Part shown: in pieces, positions 8,396 through 17,359 of the stretch | Position numbering within the stretch: the stretch's first letter is position 1 | Layout: every line of letters begins with the position of its first letter | Made by a program: the position numbers and the translations under genes | NCBI RefSeq assembly: GCF_039521365.1 | Contig: NZ_BAAACF010000001.1 | Span: forward strand, 1,612,001-1,676,000 | Length of the DNA stretch: 64,000 bases | Direction: 5' to 3' | From: Clostridium_AW malenominatum | GTDB lineage: Bacteria > Bacillota > Clostridia > Clostridiales > Clostridiaceae | The notes under the pieces: generated by a model | What the model saw: only the letters and a program-made list of their open reading frames with translations | Database searches by the model: none | What the model was told of the DNA's origin: nothing

Positions 8396-9790
8396 ATGGC
8401 TGTTAGTTTAAATTCCTTACACTACATTTATTTGTTGTTTATTATAGTTATCTTTCTGTTTATGACTTTTAAAAAAGATATTACTATAGTATGTGTTCTT
8501 GGTATTTTTACGTTGGGTATTTTTGCCACAGGCTCTATTTCCAGTGCAATCACTGGTATATTTAGTAGTTTTGCCTTAGCAATAAATGAGCTTATAGGAA
8601 CTATTTTGATAATTTCTTTAATTACCGCCATGGGCGTTGTTTTGCAGAAAACTGGAATTAACGAAACTATGGTTAAGCCTTTTACTAAACTAATGAAAAC
8701 TCCTACTCTAGCCTATTGGATTATCGGTATATTTATGATGGTAATTTCTTTGTTCTTTTGGCCTTCACCTGCTGTTGCTCTTATAGGTGCTATACTGGTT
8801 CCAGCCGCAGTAAAAGCAGGATTACCCGCTTTAGGCGCTGCCGTTGCAATGAATTTATTTGGCCATGGTATAGCTTTATCTGGCGACTTTGTAATTCAAG
8901 GGGCTCCTAATCTTACATCAGACGGAGCAGGTATTCCTGTAGGAGAAGTGGTTTCCGCTTCTGTACCTCTAGTTCTTATAATGGGTATTGTAACCACTGT
9001 AGTTGCATTTTATATGATAAAAAAAGATATGAAAACCGGGCTATTGAAATTAGATAGTAGCGAATATGATATAAATGATACTGATAGAGAGTTTCAATCT
9101 TTAATAAGTCCTAGTCTCAAGAAGATTTTTGCTATTATCATTACACTTACGTTTGCTATTGACATAGTATTAATGTATAAATTGAATCTTCAAGGTGGAG
9201 ATGCAACTGCTTTAATAGGCGGAACAGCTTTAATAATATTAATTTTAATAACAGTATTTATAAAGAAAAAGGAAGCCTCTTCCCTTGTTATTTCTTATAT
9301 AGTAGAAGGATTTACTTTTGGTTTTAAAGTATTTGGTCCTGTTATTCCTATAGCTGCATTTTTCTTTTTAGGTGATTCAGGATTTTTAAGTGTTTTTGGT
9401 GAAGTGTTACCTAAAGGTTCTTCAGGCCTTGTAAATGACCTAGGAGTATTTATAGCAAACGCAGTTCCTCTAAATGCTCCCATCGGCGCAACAACTCTTA
9501 CTACCGTTGGCATAATAACAGGACTAGATGGTTCGGGGTTCTCCGGTATATCCCTAGCAGGTTCTGTAGCCAAAATATTTGGTATTGCACTAGGAAGAGG
9601 AACTGCAACCTTAACAGCTCTAGGTCAACTAGCTGGAATTTGGGTTGGAGGTGGGACCATTATCCCTTGGGCATTAATCCCTGTTGCTGCTATTTGTAAG
9701 GTAGACCCTTTTGAGCTAGCTAGACGTAACTTCAAACCTGTAGCTATAGGTTTAGTTATAACAACAATCCTAGCAATGTTCTTGATTTAG
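8396..9790 (+). CDS. Polytopic membrane transporter, ion-transporter superfamily type
   Basis: 464 residues, about twelve hydrophobic segments. The start ATG follows AGGAGG at 8383-8388, and a TATAAT lies at 8372-8377. Two repeated halves each carry a small-residue loop with proline (FFWPSPAVALIGAILVPAA near residue 120; PLNAPIGATTLTTVGIITG near residue 365), the layout of the IT superfamily (GntP, ArsB/NhaD, DctM-like). The C-terminus includes GTIIPWALIPVAA. I could not assign it to one family, so an organic-anion or Na+/H+ exchanger role is only an inference from the fold. It has no obvious partner gene. Confidence 0.6.
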   Translation: MAVSLNSLHYIYLLFIIVIFLFMTFKKDITIVCVLGIFTLGIFATGSISSAITGIFSSFALAINELIGTILIISLITAMGVVLQKTGINETMVKPFTKLMKTPTLAYWIIGIFMMVISLFFWPSPAVALIGAILVPAAVKAGLPALGAAVAMNLFGHGIALSGDFVIQGAPNLTSDGAGIPVGEVVSASVPLVLIMGIVTTVVAFYMIKKDMKTGLLKLDSSEYDINDTDREFQSLISPSLKKIFAIIITLTFAIDIVLMYKLNLQGGDATALIGGTALIILILITVFIKKKEASSLVISYIVEGFTFGFKVFGPVIPIAAFFFLGDSGFLSVFGEVLPKGSSGLVNDLGVFIANAVPLNAPIGATTLTTVGIITGLDGSGFSGISLAGSVAKIFGIALGRGTATLTALGQLAGIWVGGGTIIPWALIPVAAICKVDPFELARRNFKPVAIGLVITTILAMFLI

Positions 9791-9795
9791 TTTAT

Positions 9796-10539
9796 TTAAG
9801 AATTGAATTCACTCATATGCTTCCAATATCTTTTAGGCATCATTCTCTTTTGAAGCCTATGGTTTTTTCTCTCTTTAATTGAAACACTAGTAAAATACTC
9901 TTTCCATAACTTGTTATATAATTCATCATTGTTTATTTGAGGAATATCTTCTAGATATAGTGTGTGTATATGCCATTTTCCCTTTTCCTTAGAATATATT
10001 CCTCCTATTTTTCTTTTTATATCATGAATTATAAAGTTTTCCTCTTTAAATCTTTGAGAAAAGTGCGGCATTATAAGTTCTAATATATTGTGGTCTGGCT
10101 CTATCTTACTATAAAATAAACTTTCCCCAATAGACGCAAATCTTACAAAGCCTACCACTCTATGCTTTTCATATTCCACTTTTTTAATTACTTTATGAAC
10201 TTCAAAAATCATGGCATTATACATATGTAAATCTACATCTTTTCCAATTTTAAAGGCTAATTTAGTATATTCAATGATTAGCCTTTCTATATTTTTTAAT
10301 TCAGAAAGATGTAATAAATATATGTTCCTTAAAACTGCTCCAGATATCTTTATTTTGATAGCTTCATATACCTTTTTCCACTTGTTTTCATCTGAAGATA
10401 TTTCTATTACATTATGTAAAAAATTATGTACATACTCTTCTTTCTTAAAGACAACCTCTGGTTTATCTTTGTTATAGTATACTTCATAAATAACCGTTAA
10501 AAGTCCTTCAAAACTTCCATCATACACATATACTGTCAT
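9796..10539 (-). CDS. TIGR03915-family protein, partner of a radical SAM DNA-repair-like enzyme
   Basis: 247 residues. The N-terminus YVYDGSFEGLLTVIYEVYY and the C-terminal LWKEYFTSVSIKERKN...MPKRYWKHM block are characteristic of TIGR03915, a family annotated as putative DNA metabolism proteins and sometimes fused to a uracil-DNA-glycosylase domain. Its start touches the stop of the radical SAM gene (shared base at 10539), a near-universal pairing for this family. The biochemical role is not established; DNA modification or repair is inferred from the family fusions. The protein is cytosolic, with no membrane segment. Confidence 0.8.
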   Translation of the reverse strand: MTVYVYDGSFEGLLTVIYEVYYNKDKPEVVFKKEEYVHNFLHNVIEISSDENKWKKVYEAIKIKISGAVLRNIYLLHLSELKNIERLIIEYTKLAFKIGKDVDLHMYNAMIFEVHKVIKKVEYEKHRVVGFVRFASIGESLFYSKIEPDHNILELIMPHFSQRFKEENFIIHDIKRKIGGIYSKEKGKWHIHTLYLEDIPQINNDELYNKLWKEYFTSVSIKERKNHRLQKRMMPKRYWKHMSEFNS

Positions 10540-11810
10540 TATATATCACCTAACAATCTACTGTTTCTTTCTAAGTCAAACAAGGATATTTGCTGATAGT
10601 TATCTTTACTATCACCATTCAATATTTTGAATTTAATACTCTCCTCCTGAAATTTTATGTCCCCATAATATTTACCCTTGCAAGTTACGAAATATTTAGC
10701 TCTTTTCAATACTACCCCAATACTTTTTAAATCTTCAAAAGCAATGGTATGTACCTTTCTAATTTTAATAATTTTATTTACAGACCTAACCCCAACTCCT
10801 GGTATTCTTAACAGTTGTTCTGGAGAAGCCTTATTAACTTCTATTGGAAAATACTCTAAATGATTTAATGCCCATTGAGTCTTAGGATCAAAGTCTAAGC
10901 TTAAATTGCTCTCTTTTCCATCTAGAATTTCATGAGAAGAAAATCCGTAAAACCTTATTAGCCAATCCGCTTGATAAAGTCTATGTTCTCTTAATAATGG
11001 AGGATTTTTTATATCAATTAACCTCTTATCCATGGATACAGGGACATATGCAGAATAATATACTCTTTTTAATCCAAAACTATTATATAGATTTTGGGAA
11101 AGATTTAAAATTTCTCTATCGTTTTCTTTTGTTGCCCCTACAATAAGCTGAGTGCTTTGACCTCCTGGAACAAAGTTAGGTGAGTTTTTATATTTAATCT
11201 TTTCCTCTTTATTGTTATCAATCTGATTTTTTATAAATTTCATAGGAGTTATTATACTACTTATTTCCTTTTGAGGTGCTAAGAGTTTTAAGCTATTATT
11301 GCTTGGCAATTCAATATTAACGCTAAGCCTATCCACTAATTCTCCTAATCTTTTAATTAATAGTGGATCCGACCCAGGTATGGCTTTCATATGAATATAA
11401 CCATTAAATTTATGAACATTCCTAAGTAATAGAGCCACCTTTGTTAATAGTTCCATAGTATAATTTGCATTTTTATATACAGCAGAGCTTAAGAATAAAC
11501 CCTCAATATAATTTCTTTTATAAAAATTAATAGTTATATCTGCAATTTCTTCTGGGGTAAAAATACCTCTTTCTACATCATTTGAAATTCTATTTACGCA
11601 ATAAGCGCAGTCATAAGAGCAATAATTAGTTAGCAAAATCTTTAATAAAGATATACACCTACCATCCTCAGTAAAACTATGGCATATCCCTGACGGACTA
11701 GCATTACCTAATCCATTATTTTTATTTTTTCTATTGCTTCCGCTAGAGGAGCAGGACACATCATATTTTGCAGCATCTGAAAGTATTCTTAGCTTTTCCT
11801 TTAATTCCAT
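10539..11810 (-). CDS. Radical SAM protein, TIGR03916 (UDG-linked) family
   Basis: 423 residues from the ATG at 11810, preceded by GGGGTGAT; the upstream in-frame start has no ribosome-binding site. The radical SAM cluster motif is NYCSYDCAYC near residue 80 (C-x3-C-x2-C). The N-terminus LSDAAKYDVSCSSSGS and the helix-hairpin-helix segment LLRIPGVGVRSVNKIIKIR near residue 335 are hallmarks of the putative DNA modification/repair radical SAM family. It is the upstream gene of a two-gene operon with the TIGR03915 protein. The HhH motif supports DNA binding. The reaction is unknown; it should make a 5'-deoxyadenosyl radical from SAM. Confidence 0.85.
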   Translation of the reverse strand: MELKEKLRILSDAAKYDVSCSSSGSNRKNKNNGLGNASPSGICHSFTEDGRCISLLKILLTNYCSYDCAYCVNRISNDVERGIFTPEEIADITINFYKRNYIEGLFLSSAVYKNANYTMELLTKVALLLRNVHKFNGYIHMKAIPGSDPLLIKRLGELVDRLSVNIELPSNNSLKLLAPQKEISSIITPMKFIKNQIDNNKEEKIKYKNSPNFVPGGQSTQLIVGATKENDREILNLSQNLYNSFGLKRVYYSAYVPVSMDKRLIDIKNPPLLREHRLYQADWLIRFYGFSSHEILDGKESNLSLDFDPKTQWALNHLEYFPIEVNKASPEQLLRIPGVGVRSVNKIIKIRKVHTIAFEDLKSIGVVLKRAKYFVTCKGKYYGDIKFQEESIKFKILNGDSKDNYQQISLFDLERNSRLLGDI

Positions 11811-11861
11811 AAATATCACCCCAATTACAATTATACAGAACATATGTTCTTTTGTAAATAT

Positions 11862-11889
11862 AAAAAAAGGAGCTTTAAACTCCTTTTTG
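11862..11889 (-). terminator. Intrinsic terminator of the S1-like gene
   Basis: Stem AAAAAGGAG / CTCCTTTTT with loop CTTTAAA, continuing into a T-run on the minus strand. Confidence 0.8.
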
Positions 11890-11907
11890 ACTTTATCTAT
11901 ATAATTA

Positions 11908-13059
11908 TTATTTAAACAAATCTTTAAACAGCTCTCCTATAGTAAATCCTTCCTCTGTATCGTTGAATTTTTTCAATTCTTCTTCATAGGGATTGCTTGC
12001 GTTTTTAATGCTTAATGAAATTTTCTTTCCTTCATTATTTATGTCAATTACTTTCACTTTAACTTTATCCCCTAATTTAAGAACATCATCTACCTTTAAT
12101 ATTCTATCATCAGATATTTCACTTATATGTACAAGACCCTCTATTCCATCTTCTAGCTCTACAATGGCACCGAATTCCAAGAGCCTAACTACTTTTCCTT
12201 CTAGAATTTCTCCTGTTTTATACTTTACATTTTTCCAAGGATCATCTTTTACATCCTTAAGCGCTAGAGAAATTCTATTCTTACTTCTATCTAAATCAGT
12301 TATAAATACTTCAACCTCATCTCCAGCAGAAAGAATTTCTTCTGGTTTGTTTACCTTTTTCCATGACAGATCATTTATATGAATTAATCCTTCTACTCCC
12401 CCTAAATCTACAAAAGCACCATACTTCATTAGTTTAGTTACTTTTCCACTTACCTTTTCACCCACTTTAATACTATTCCATGTCTTTTCTTTGCTTTTCT
12501 CTTTTTCTTCTAATTGAATTTCCTTTGAGGATAACACTAGCTTTTCTTTATCTTTATCAAATTCTATGATTCTTGCTTTAAGTTCTTCCCCTACAAAATT
12601 ATTTAAATTATCTATATATTGTGTAGAAATTTGAGATGCTGGTATAAACGCTCTTATTCCTTTTATAAAAGCTATTACTCCTCCTTTTACGCCTTCCTTA
12701 ACCTTTACAGTTAAAACAGATTTTTTTTCAAAAGCTTCTTCTAAATCATCCCAATTCTTAACTACATCTGCTCTTTTCTTGGAAAGTAATACATTCCCTT
12801 CACCATCATTAATTTCTAGTATATATACAAAAATTTCTTCACCAGCCTTTAATATGTCATGAGGATTAACTTCCCCTTCAAAGGTCAATTCATTTTTAGG
12901 AACTACACCATCTGACATATATCCTATATTCACCAATACTTCTTCATCATTTAATGATATTACTGTACCTTTAACAACATCACCTTTATTAATTTTTCTC
13001 ATTGATTTTTCAATGCTTTCTATAAACTCTTTCATTGTAACATCCTTTTGCTCTTCCAT
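11908..13059 (-). CDS. rpsA: Ribosomal protein S1-like RNA-binding protein (four S1 domains)
   Basis: 383 residues with four S1 (OB-fold) domains at about residues 22-90, 107-172, 193-261 and 278-346. Each has the usual strand pattern (KGTVISL, GGVIAFIKGIRAFIPASQIS, KYGAFVDLGGVEGLIHINDLSW, EFGAIVELEDGIEGLVHISEIS). This is the size and domain count of the Gram-positive S1 homologue, shorter than the six-domain E. coli protein. It likely binds mRNA and assists translation or RNA decay. In many clostridia the homologous domain is fused to LytB/IspH; here it stands alone. It is monocistronic between two terminators. Confidence 0.88.
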   Translation of the reverse strand: MEEQKDVTMKEFIESIEKSMRKINKGDVVKGTVISLNDEEVLVNIGYMSDGVVPKNELTFEGEVNPHDILKAGEEIFVYILEINDGEGNVLLSKKRADVVKNWDDLEEAFEKKSVLTVKVKEGVKGGVIAFIKGIRAFIPASQISTQYIDNLNNFVGEELKARIIEFDKDKEKLVLSSKEIQLEEKEKSKEKTWNSIKVGEKVSGKVTKLMKYGAFVDLGGVEGLIHINDLSWKKVNKPEEILSAGDEVEVFITDLDRSKNRISLALKDVKDDPWKNVKYKTGEILEGKVVRLLEFGAIVELEDGIEGLVHISEISDDRILKVDDVLKLGDKVKVKVIDINNEGKKISLSIKNASNPYEEELKKFNDTEEGFTIGELFKDLFK

Positions 13060-13119
13060 TTAACTCTCCCCTATCTATAAGTTTAATCATATATATATTA
13101 TACCAAACTTTTATAAAAT

Positions 13120-13150
13120 AAAAAGGAATCAGAGTCTACTGATTCCTTTA
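13120..13150 (-). terminator. Intrinsic terminator of the flavoprotein/FMN-lipoprotein operon
   Basis: Stem AAAGGAATCAG / CTGATTCCTTT followed on the minus strand by TTTATTTT. Confidence 0.85.
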
Positions 13151-13163
13151 AATAATAAATTAC

Positions 13164-13511
13164 TTATTTAGCTTGTGATAATGCATCATTTACAGCTGTT
13201 AAAACTGCTTTACTAGAAACTGTGGCACCTGTAATTGTATCAATACCTTCTGTTGACTGCTTTTTGATTATCTCTGGTATCAAGTTATCTTTAACTCCAT
13301 CAAATATTCCATCGGTTTCTTTATGGTCACCAACTTGAATATCTTTTATTTTTCCGTCAGTTACCTGTACTGTTACAGTTAAATCACCATTATGTCCTTT
13401 AGTTGTTGATTTATATTCACCATCTTTAAAAGCTGATTTACTTCCTCCACAAGCAGTTAATGTTAATACCATAACTGTTGTAACTATGCCTGCTAAAAAT
13501 TTATTTTTCAT
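13164..13511 (-). CDS. FMN-binding domain lipoprotein
   Basis: 115 residues. The signal peptide ends in a lipobox (LTAC, Cys21), so the protein is anchored outside the membrane. The mature part is a single FMN-binding domain (PF04205): DGEYKSTTKGHNGDLTVTVQVTDGKI, and near the C-terminus DTITGATVSS. The latter fits the D-x-x-T-G-A-T sequon to which ApbE-type transferases attach FMN covalently through the last threonine. It lies 25 bp downstream of the surface reductase gene, so it is very probably the electron donor of that enzyme. Equivalent domains are fused to the reductase in many UrdA/FrdA-like proteins. No apbE gene is in the window. Confidence 0.88.
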   Translation of the reverse strand: MKNKFLAGIVTTVMVLTLTACGGSKSAFKDGEYKSTTKGHNGDLTVTVQVTDGKIKDIQVGDHKETDGIFDGVKDNLIPEIIKKQSTEGIDTITGATVSSKAVLTAVNDALSQAK

Positions 13512-13536
13512 TATATACTCCTCCGTATTCTCTAAA

Positions 13537-14973
13537 TTATTTTACAAATCCTGCTGCATTTTTTCCTGCTATTCTTCCAAATACAATTAAGTCTGCTAAA
13601 GCATTTCCACCTAATCTATTTCCACCGTGGATTCCTCCAGTTACTTCTCCTGCTGCATATAGTCCTTTTATAGCTTGTCCTGATTTGTTTAAAACTTCAG
13701 TATAAGTATTAATTTTTATACCACCCATAGTATGATGAACCGCTGGCTTAATTTCTATTGCATAATATTTTCCGTTTCCAAATTCACGTGGCATATCTGC
13801 TCTTCCAAACTCAGCATCCTTCTTACTCTTTACATATCCGTTGTAATTATCAACAGTTTTCTTTAATGCTGCTGGGTCAACGCTTAGCTTCTTAGCTAAA
13901 TCTTCTACTGAATCTCCAACAACTGCTAATTCCATATCGATATACTTTTCAATGGCTTTTAAACTCTTTCTTACATTATCATCAAACAATAAATATGCTG
14001 TATTTTCCTTTTGTGCTAAAACTGCTTTTGAAACTACGTCTCTTGTGCCTATTTCATTAGTAAATCTTTTTCCTTCACGATTTATAAGTATAGCACCATT
14101 TCCTCTAACAGCTTCAGTGATCATAAATCCATTACTTGGAACTGCTGTTGGATGAGTTTGAATTTCTTCCATCTGAATTAACTCTGCTCCTAGTTTTTCA
14201 GCCATTATTATTCCGTCTCCATTTGCTCCTGCATGATTTGTTGTTCCAAATCCCTTTAGATTTTCATTGTATTTAACAAACATTTCTTCACTACCGCCAA
14301 ATCCACCAGTAGTTAATACAACTGCTTTAGTATCTATAGTGTATTCTTTTCCTTCTTTATCTAAAGCTTTTACACCTTTAACATTTCCTTTATCATCTTT
14401 TAGTATTTCTAATGCTGTATTCATTGTTCTTACATCTATTTTCTTTTCTTCAGCTGCTTTTTTCAAAGTTTTAACGATTTCAGAACCTACATCTGCACCG
14501 CCCGTTGGTCTATGAGCTCTATTTTCACTTGCTCCTCCTAGTCTTCCAACATCTGTCAAATCCGCTCCTAAATCTGCTAGCCACTCTACTGCTTCAGCTG
14601 ACTTTTCAGCTAGTAATTTAACTAATTCAGGTTCCCCTTTATTATATCCACCCTTCATGGTGTCATTATAGAACTTTTCTACTGTATCGTTAATTTTATT
14701 TGCTTTTTGAAATTTGGTTCCTGCTGCATTTATTCCACCAGTGGCTCTAAGAGTATTCCCTCCAACCATAGGCATTTTTTCTAGAACTATTACATTGGCT
14801 CCCACATTTTTAGCCTCTACAGCTGCAGCTAGTCCAGCTCCTCCTGCTCCTATAACCACTATATCTGTTTTAACGGAATTTGATACAGCTGGTTTACTAT
14901 TGCCACAACCTGCTAGTACCGTTGTTGTTATTATTGCTGCATTAACTACTGACATTAATTTTTTTATCTTCAT
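13537..14973 (-). CDS. Surface-anchored fumarate reductase-like flavoprotein
   Basis: 478 residues. An N-terminal signal with lipobox (LAGC, Cys23) predicts a lipoprotein on the outer surface. FAD-binding motifs follow: VVIGAGGAGLAAAVEA near residue 40, then GGNTLRATGGINAAGT. The catalytic region holds HPTAVP, HHTMGGIKI and GEVTGGIHGGNRLGGNALADLIVFGR, as in flavocytochrome c/fumarate reductase and urocanate reductase (PF00890). Such enzymes reduce fumarate, urocanate or related enoates as terminal acceptors. The acceptor cannot be told from sequence. The next gene encodes the FMN-binding partner, and a DcuS/DcuR-like two-component system lies directly upstream, which favours C4-dicarboxylate-type control. 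Confidence 0.85.
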   Translation of the reverse strand: MKIKKLMSVVNAAIITTTVLAGCGNSKPAVSNSVKTDIVVIGAGGAGLAAAVEAKNVGANVIVLEKMPMVGGNTLRATGGINAAGTKFQKANKINDTVEKFYNDTMKGGYNKGEPELVKLLAEKSAEAVEWLADLGADLTDVGRLGGASENRAHRPTGGADVGSEIVKTLKKAAEEKKIDVRTMNTALEILKDDKGNVKGVKALDKEGKEYTIDTKAVVLTTGGFGGSEEMFVKYNENLKGFGTTNHAGANGDGIIMAEKLGAELIQMEEIQTHPTAVPSNGFMITEAVRGNGAILINREGKRFTNEIGTRDVVSKAVLAQKENTAYLLFDDNVRKSLKAIEKYIDMELAVVGDSVEDLAKKLSVDPAALKKTVDNYNGYVKSKKDAEFGRADMPREFGNGKYYAIEIKPAVHHTMGGIKINTYTEVLNKSGQAIKGLYAAGEVTGGIHGGNRLGGNALADLIVFGRIAGKNAAGFVK

Positions 14974-15078
14974 AAATTATACCCCTTTCCAATCTACTTT
15001 GACCTTATTATATTGTTAATTTTATAACATTTCAATATTTGATTCATATTTTTATTTTTGGTCATTTTGTTCGGAAAT

Positions 15079-15777
15079 TTACAAATTTATCTTGTACATA
15101 TGCTTTGGTCTTCCAACCCTACCATATTCTAATTTAATAACAAGTTTACCTTCCTTGGACATATGCTCTAAATATCTTCTCACAGTAATCCTTGCCATAC
15201 CAAGCCTTTCAGCAACTTCCTCTGCAGTAAAATACTCTTCTTTAAGAGATATAAGAAAATCCCATATTTTAAAATAAGTAAACTTGTTCAACCCCTTATC
15301 TAAATCTTCCGTGGAGGTCAATCCCTCTTTTTCTTCTTCTTCATGAGACATATTGTTAATCATTTCATCAATAATATTTTGTTCTATAGACTCATAGCTT
15401 TTTAGTTTTATAAATCTTTCTTTATAAGTCTTAATGGCTTCTTCAAATCTTTCAAAAGTAAAGGGCTTTATTAAATAATCAACAGCTCCATACATAAAGG
15501 CCTCCTTTACTGAGTTTTTACTTTTATCTGCAGTTATTAAAATAACGTCACAGTAAATTTCATTTTTTCTTAAAAACTTTAAAAAATCTAAACCATTTTC
15601 TCTTGGAATGTAAATATCCAATAAAATTAAGTCTGGTTTATCCTGCTTTAAGTATTCATGGGCTTCTTTTAAACTTCCTACAGAAGAAGATAACTCAAAA
15701 CCTTCAATCTTGTTTAAAAACTTCCCATTAATGTCTCTAACCATGGGATCATCTTCTATAATCATAACTTTTATCAT
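15079..15777 (-). CDS. CitB/DcuR-type response regulator
   Basis: 232 residues. Receiver domain at residues 1-120 with the acidic pocket IIEDD, phosphoacceptor Asp54 (LILLDIY) and the conserved lysine in LIKPF. The C-terminal region (about 165-232) is a winged helix (TAEEVAERLGMARITVRRYLEHM) as in DcuR, CitB and MalR. Its start overlaps the stop of the sensor kinase by 4 bp, so the two are one operon. The neighbouring reductase operon (13164-14973) is the obvious target; the 105-bp space between them would hold the operator. Confidence 0.88.
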   Translation of the reverse strand: MIKVMIIEDDPMVRDINGKFLNKIEGFELSSSVGSLKEAHEYLKQDKPDLILLDIYIPRENGLDFLKFLRKNEIYCDVILITADKSKNSVKEAFMYGAVDYLIKPFTFERFEEAIKTYKERFIKLKSYESIEQNIIDEMINNMSHEEEEKEGLTSTEDLDKGLNKFTYFKIWDFLISLKEEYFTAEEVAERLGMARITVRRYLEHMSKEGKLVIKLEYGRVGRPKHMYKINL

Positions 15778-17348
15778 TTACTTATCTTTCCTTTCATAGG
15801 TATTTTAACAATAACTCCTGTTCCATCATTAACTTGATATTCTATGGTGCCTTTAGCCTTGTCTACAATATTTTTTACTATGTGCATTCCATAACCCCTT
15901 TGCCCTTCCTTAGTAGAAACTCCTCTTTCAAATATCTTATGCTTTATACTTTCCTCTATTCCGTGACCATTATCTTCAACTATTATATTTAAAAAACTTT
16001 CATCATTATAAATATTAAACTTAACTATACCACTACCATCTGTCTTTACGGCCTCTATAGCATTATCAACTAAATTTCCTACTATTGAAGATAGATCATC
16101 GGAATTTAATTCTTCAGGTAAAAAATCTAACTTTGCCTTATCACATATTAAAAATTCTACCTTTTCTTCTTCAGCTTTATTATATTTTGATAAAAGTAGT
16201 CCTTGTAATGGCAAATTATTTATATCTTTATTTAATATATCACTAATTTCTCTTCTCTTATTACCCACTTTTGATATATATTCTATTGCTTTATCATATT
16301 CTTCTAATTGAATTAACCCTGATATAGTATGAAGCTTATTCATAAATTCATGATTTTGTGCTCTTAAAGACCATAATATTTTTTTAATTCCAGTCAATTC
16401 TTCTGCTAGTTCTTTCATTTCTGTAAAATCTCTAAAATTTATAACCACTCCTAAGGGATTTTTATCATAATCCATAAGAATATTATAATTACAAATAATA
16501 TTTCTATTATTATTTATTCTATTTTCAATATTTTTTATAGAGGTTCTTTTTTCTAAAACCTCTAAAATGGAATAATCCTTTATATAGTTTATGATATTTT
16601 TCCCTAAATCTTTATTGTTTAGAGACAATAATTGCGATGCCACATTATTATAATTTATTATATTTCCCTTAGTATCTACTGCCACAATTCCTTCCCGAAT
16701 GCTTTCAATAATGGCTTCCTTTTGACTTAACAATAGTGCTATTTCCTCAGGTTCTAACCCATATATGCTTTCCTTTATACTATAGGCTAGAAGCGAAGCT
16801 CCTAATATTCCAATAGTTAAACTTAGAATCAAAAATGGTATGAATTTAGAAAACTTTTGATATATTTCTTTGTTAACATTTCCAATCAATATACCTACTA
16901 CCACAGCTCCAACTTGAACTCCATCTTTATATACTGGAGCAAATCCCCTTAATGAAGGTCCTAAGGTTCCTACCGCTTCGGATACATAACTTTCTCCGGT
17001 AGATAGCACCAATTCTTCATCTCCTCCTACAAAAGGCTTACCAATATTTTCTTCATAGGGGTGAGAATATCTCACTCTATCCATATCAATAACAACAATG
17101 AACTGCACATTTGTTTGTAGTCTTAATCTTTCTACATAAAATTGAATTGAGCCTCGAGTATCTTTGTCTCTTAAATCATTTTTTATTAAATCTATAGTAG
17201 AAACTGTTTTAGCAAGCTTTAGCACTTCTTTTGAGCGTTCTTCTTTAATGAGCCTTCTCATTTCTGTAAAAGATAAATATCCCGTAAGCGTTATAACAAT
17301 ACTTAGTATCACTGTTATATATGTAGTTATTTTGCTTTGTAGCTTCAT
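15774..17348 (-). CDS. DcuS/CitA-type sensor histidine kinase
   Basis: 524 residues. Membrane helices near residues 10-32 and 170-192 flank an extracellular Cache/PASC-type sensor domain of about 140 residues (VIDMDRVRYSHPYEENIGKPF). A cytosolic PAS domain (about 205-310), a SpoOB-type dimerisation helix with the phosphoacceptor histidine (RAQNHEFMNKLHTI) and a HATPase domain (DNAIEAV, DNGHGI, GYGMHIVK) follow. This is the order of the citrate/C4-dicarboxylate sensor family. Signal unknown, but the adjacent surface reductase suggests fumarate or a related acid. It is co-transcribed with the response regulator. Confidence 0.88.
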   Translation of the reverse strand: MKLQSKITTYITVILSIVITLTGYLSFTEMRRLIKEERSKEVLKLAKTVSTIDLIKNDLRDKDTRGSIQFYVERLRLQTNVQFIVVIDMDRVRYSHPYEENIGKPFVGGDEELVLSTGESYVSEAVGTLGPSLRGFAPVYKDGVQVGAVVVGILIGNVNKEIYQKFSKFIPFLILSLTIGILGASLLAYSIKESIYGLEPEEIALLLSQKEAIIESIREGIVAVDTKGNIINYNNVASQLLSLNNKDLGKNIINYIKDYSILEVLEKRTSIKNIENRINNNRNIICNYNILMDYDKNPLGVVINFRDFTEMKELAEELTGIKKILWSLRAQNHEFMNKLHTISGLIQLEEYDKAIEYISKVGNKRREISDILNKDINNLPLQGLLLSKYNKAEEEKVEFLICDKAKLDFLPEELNSDDLSSIVGNLVDNAIEAVKTDGSGIVKFNIYNDESFLNIIVEDNGHGIEESIKHKIFERGVSTKEGQRGYGMHIVKNIVDKAKGTIEYQVNDGTGVIVKIPMKGKISK

Positions 17349-17359
17349 ACTTCCTCCTA

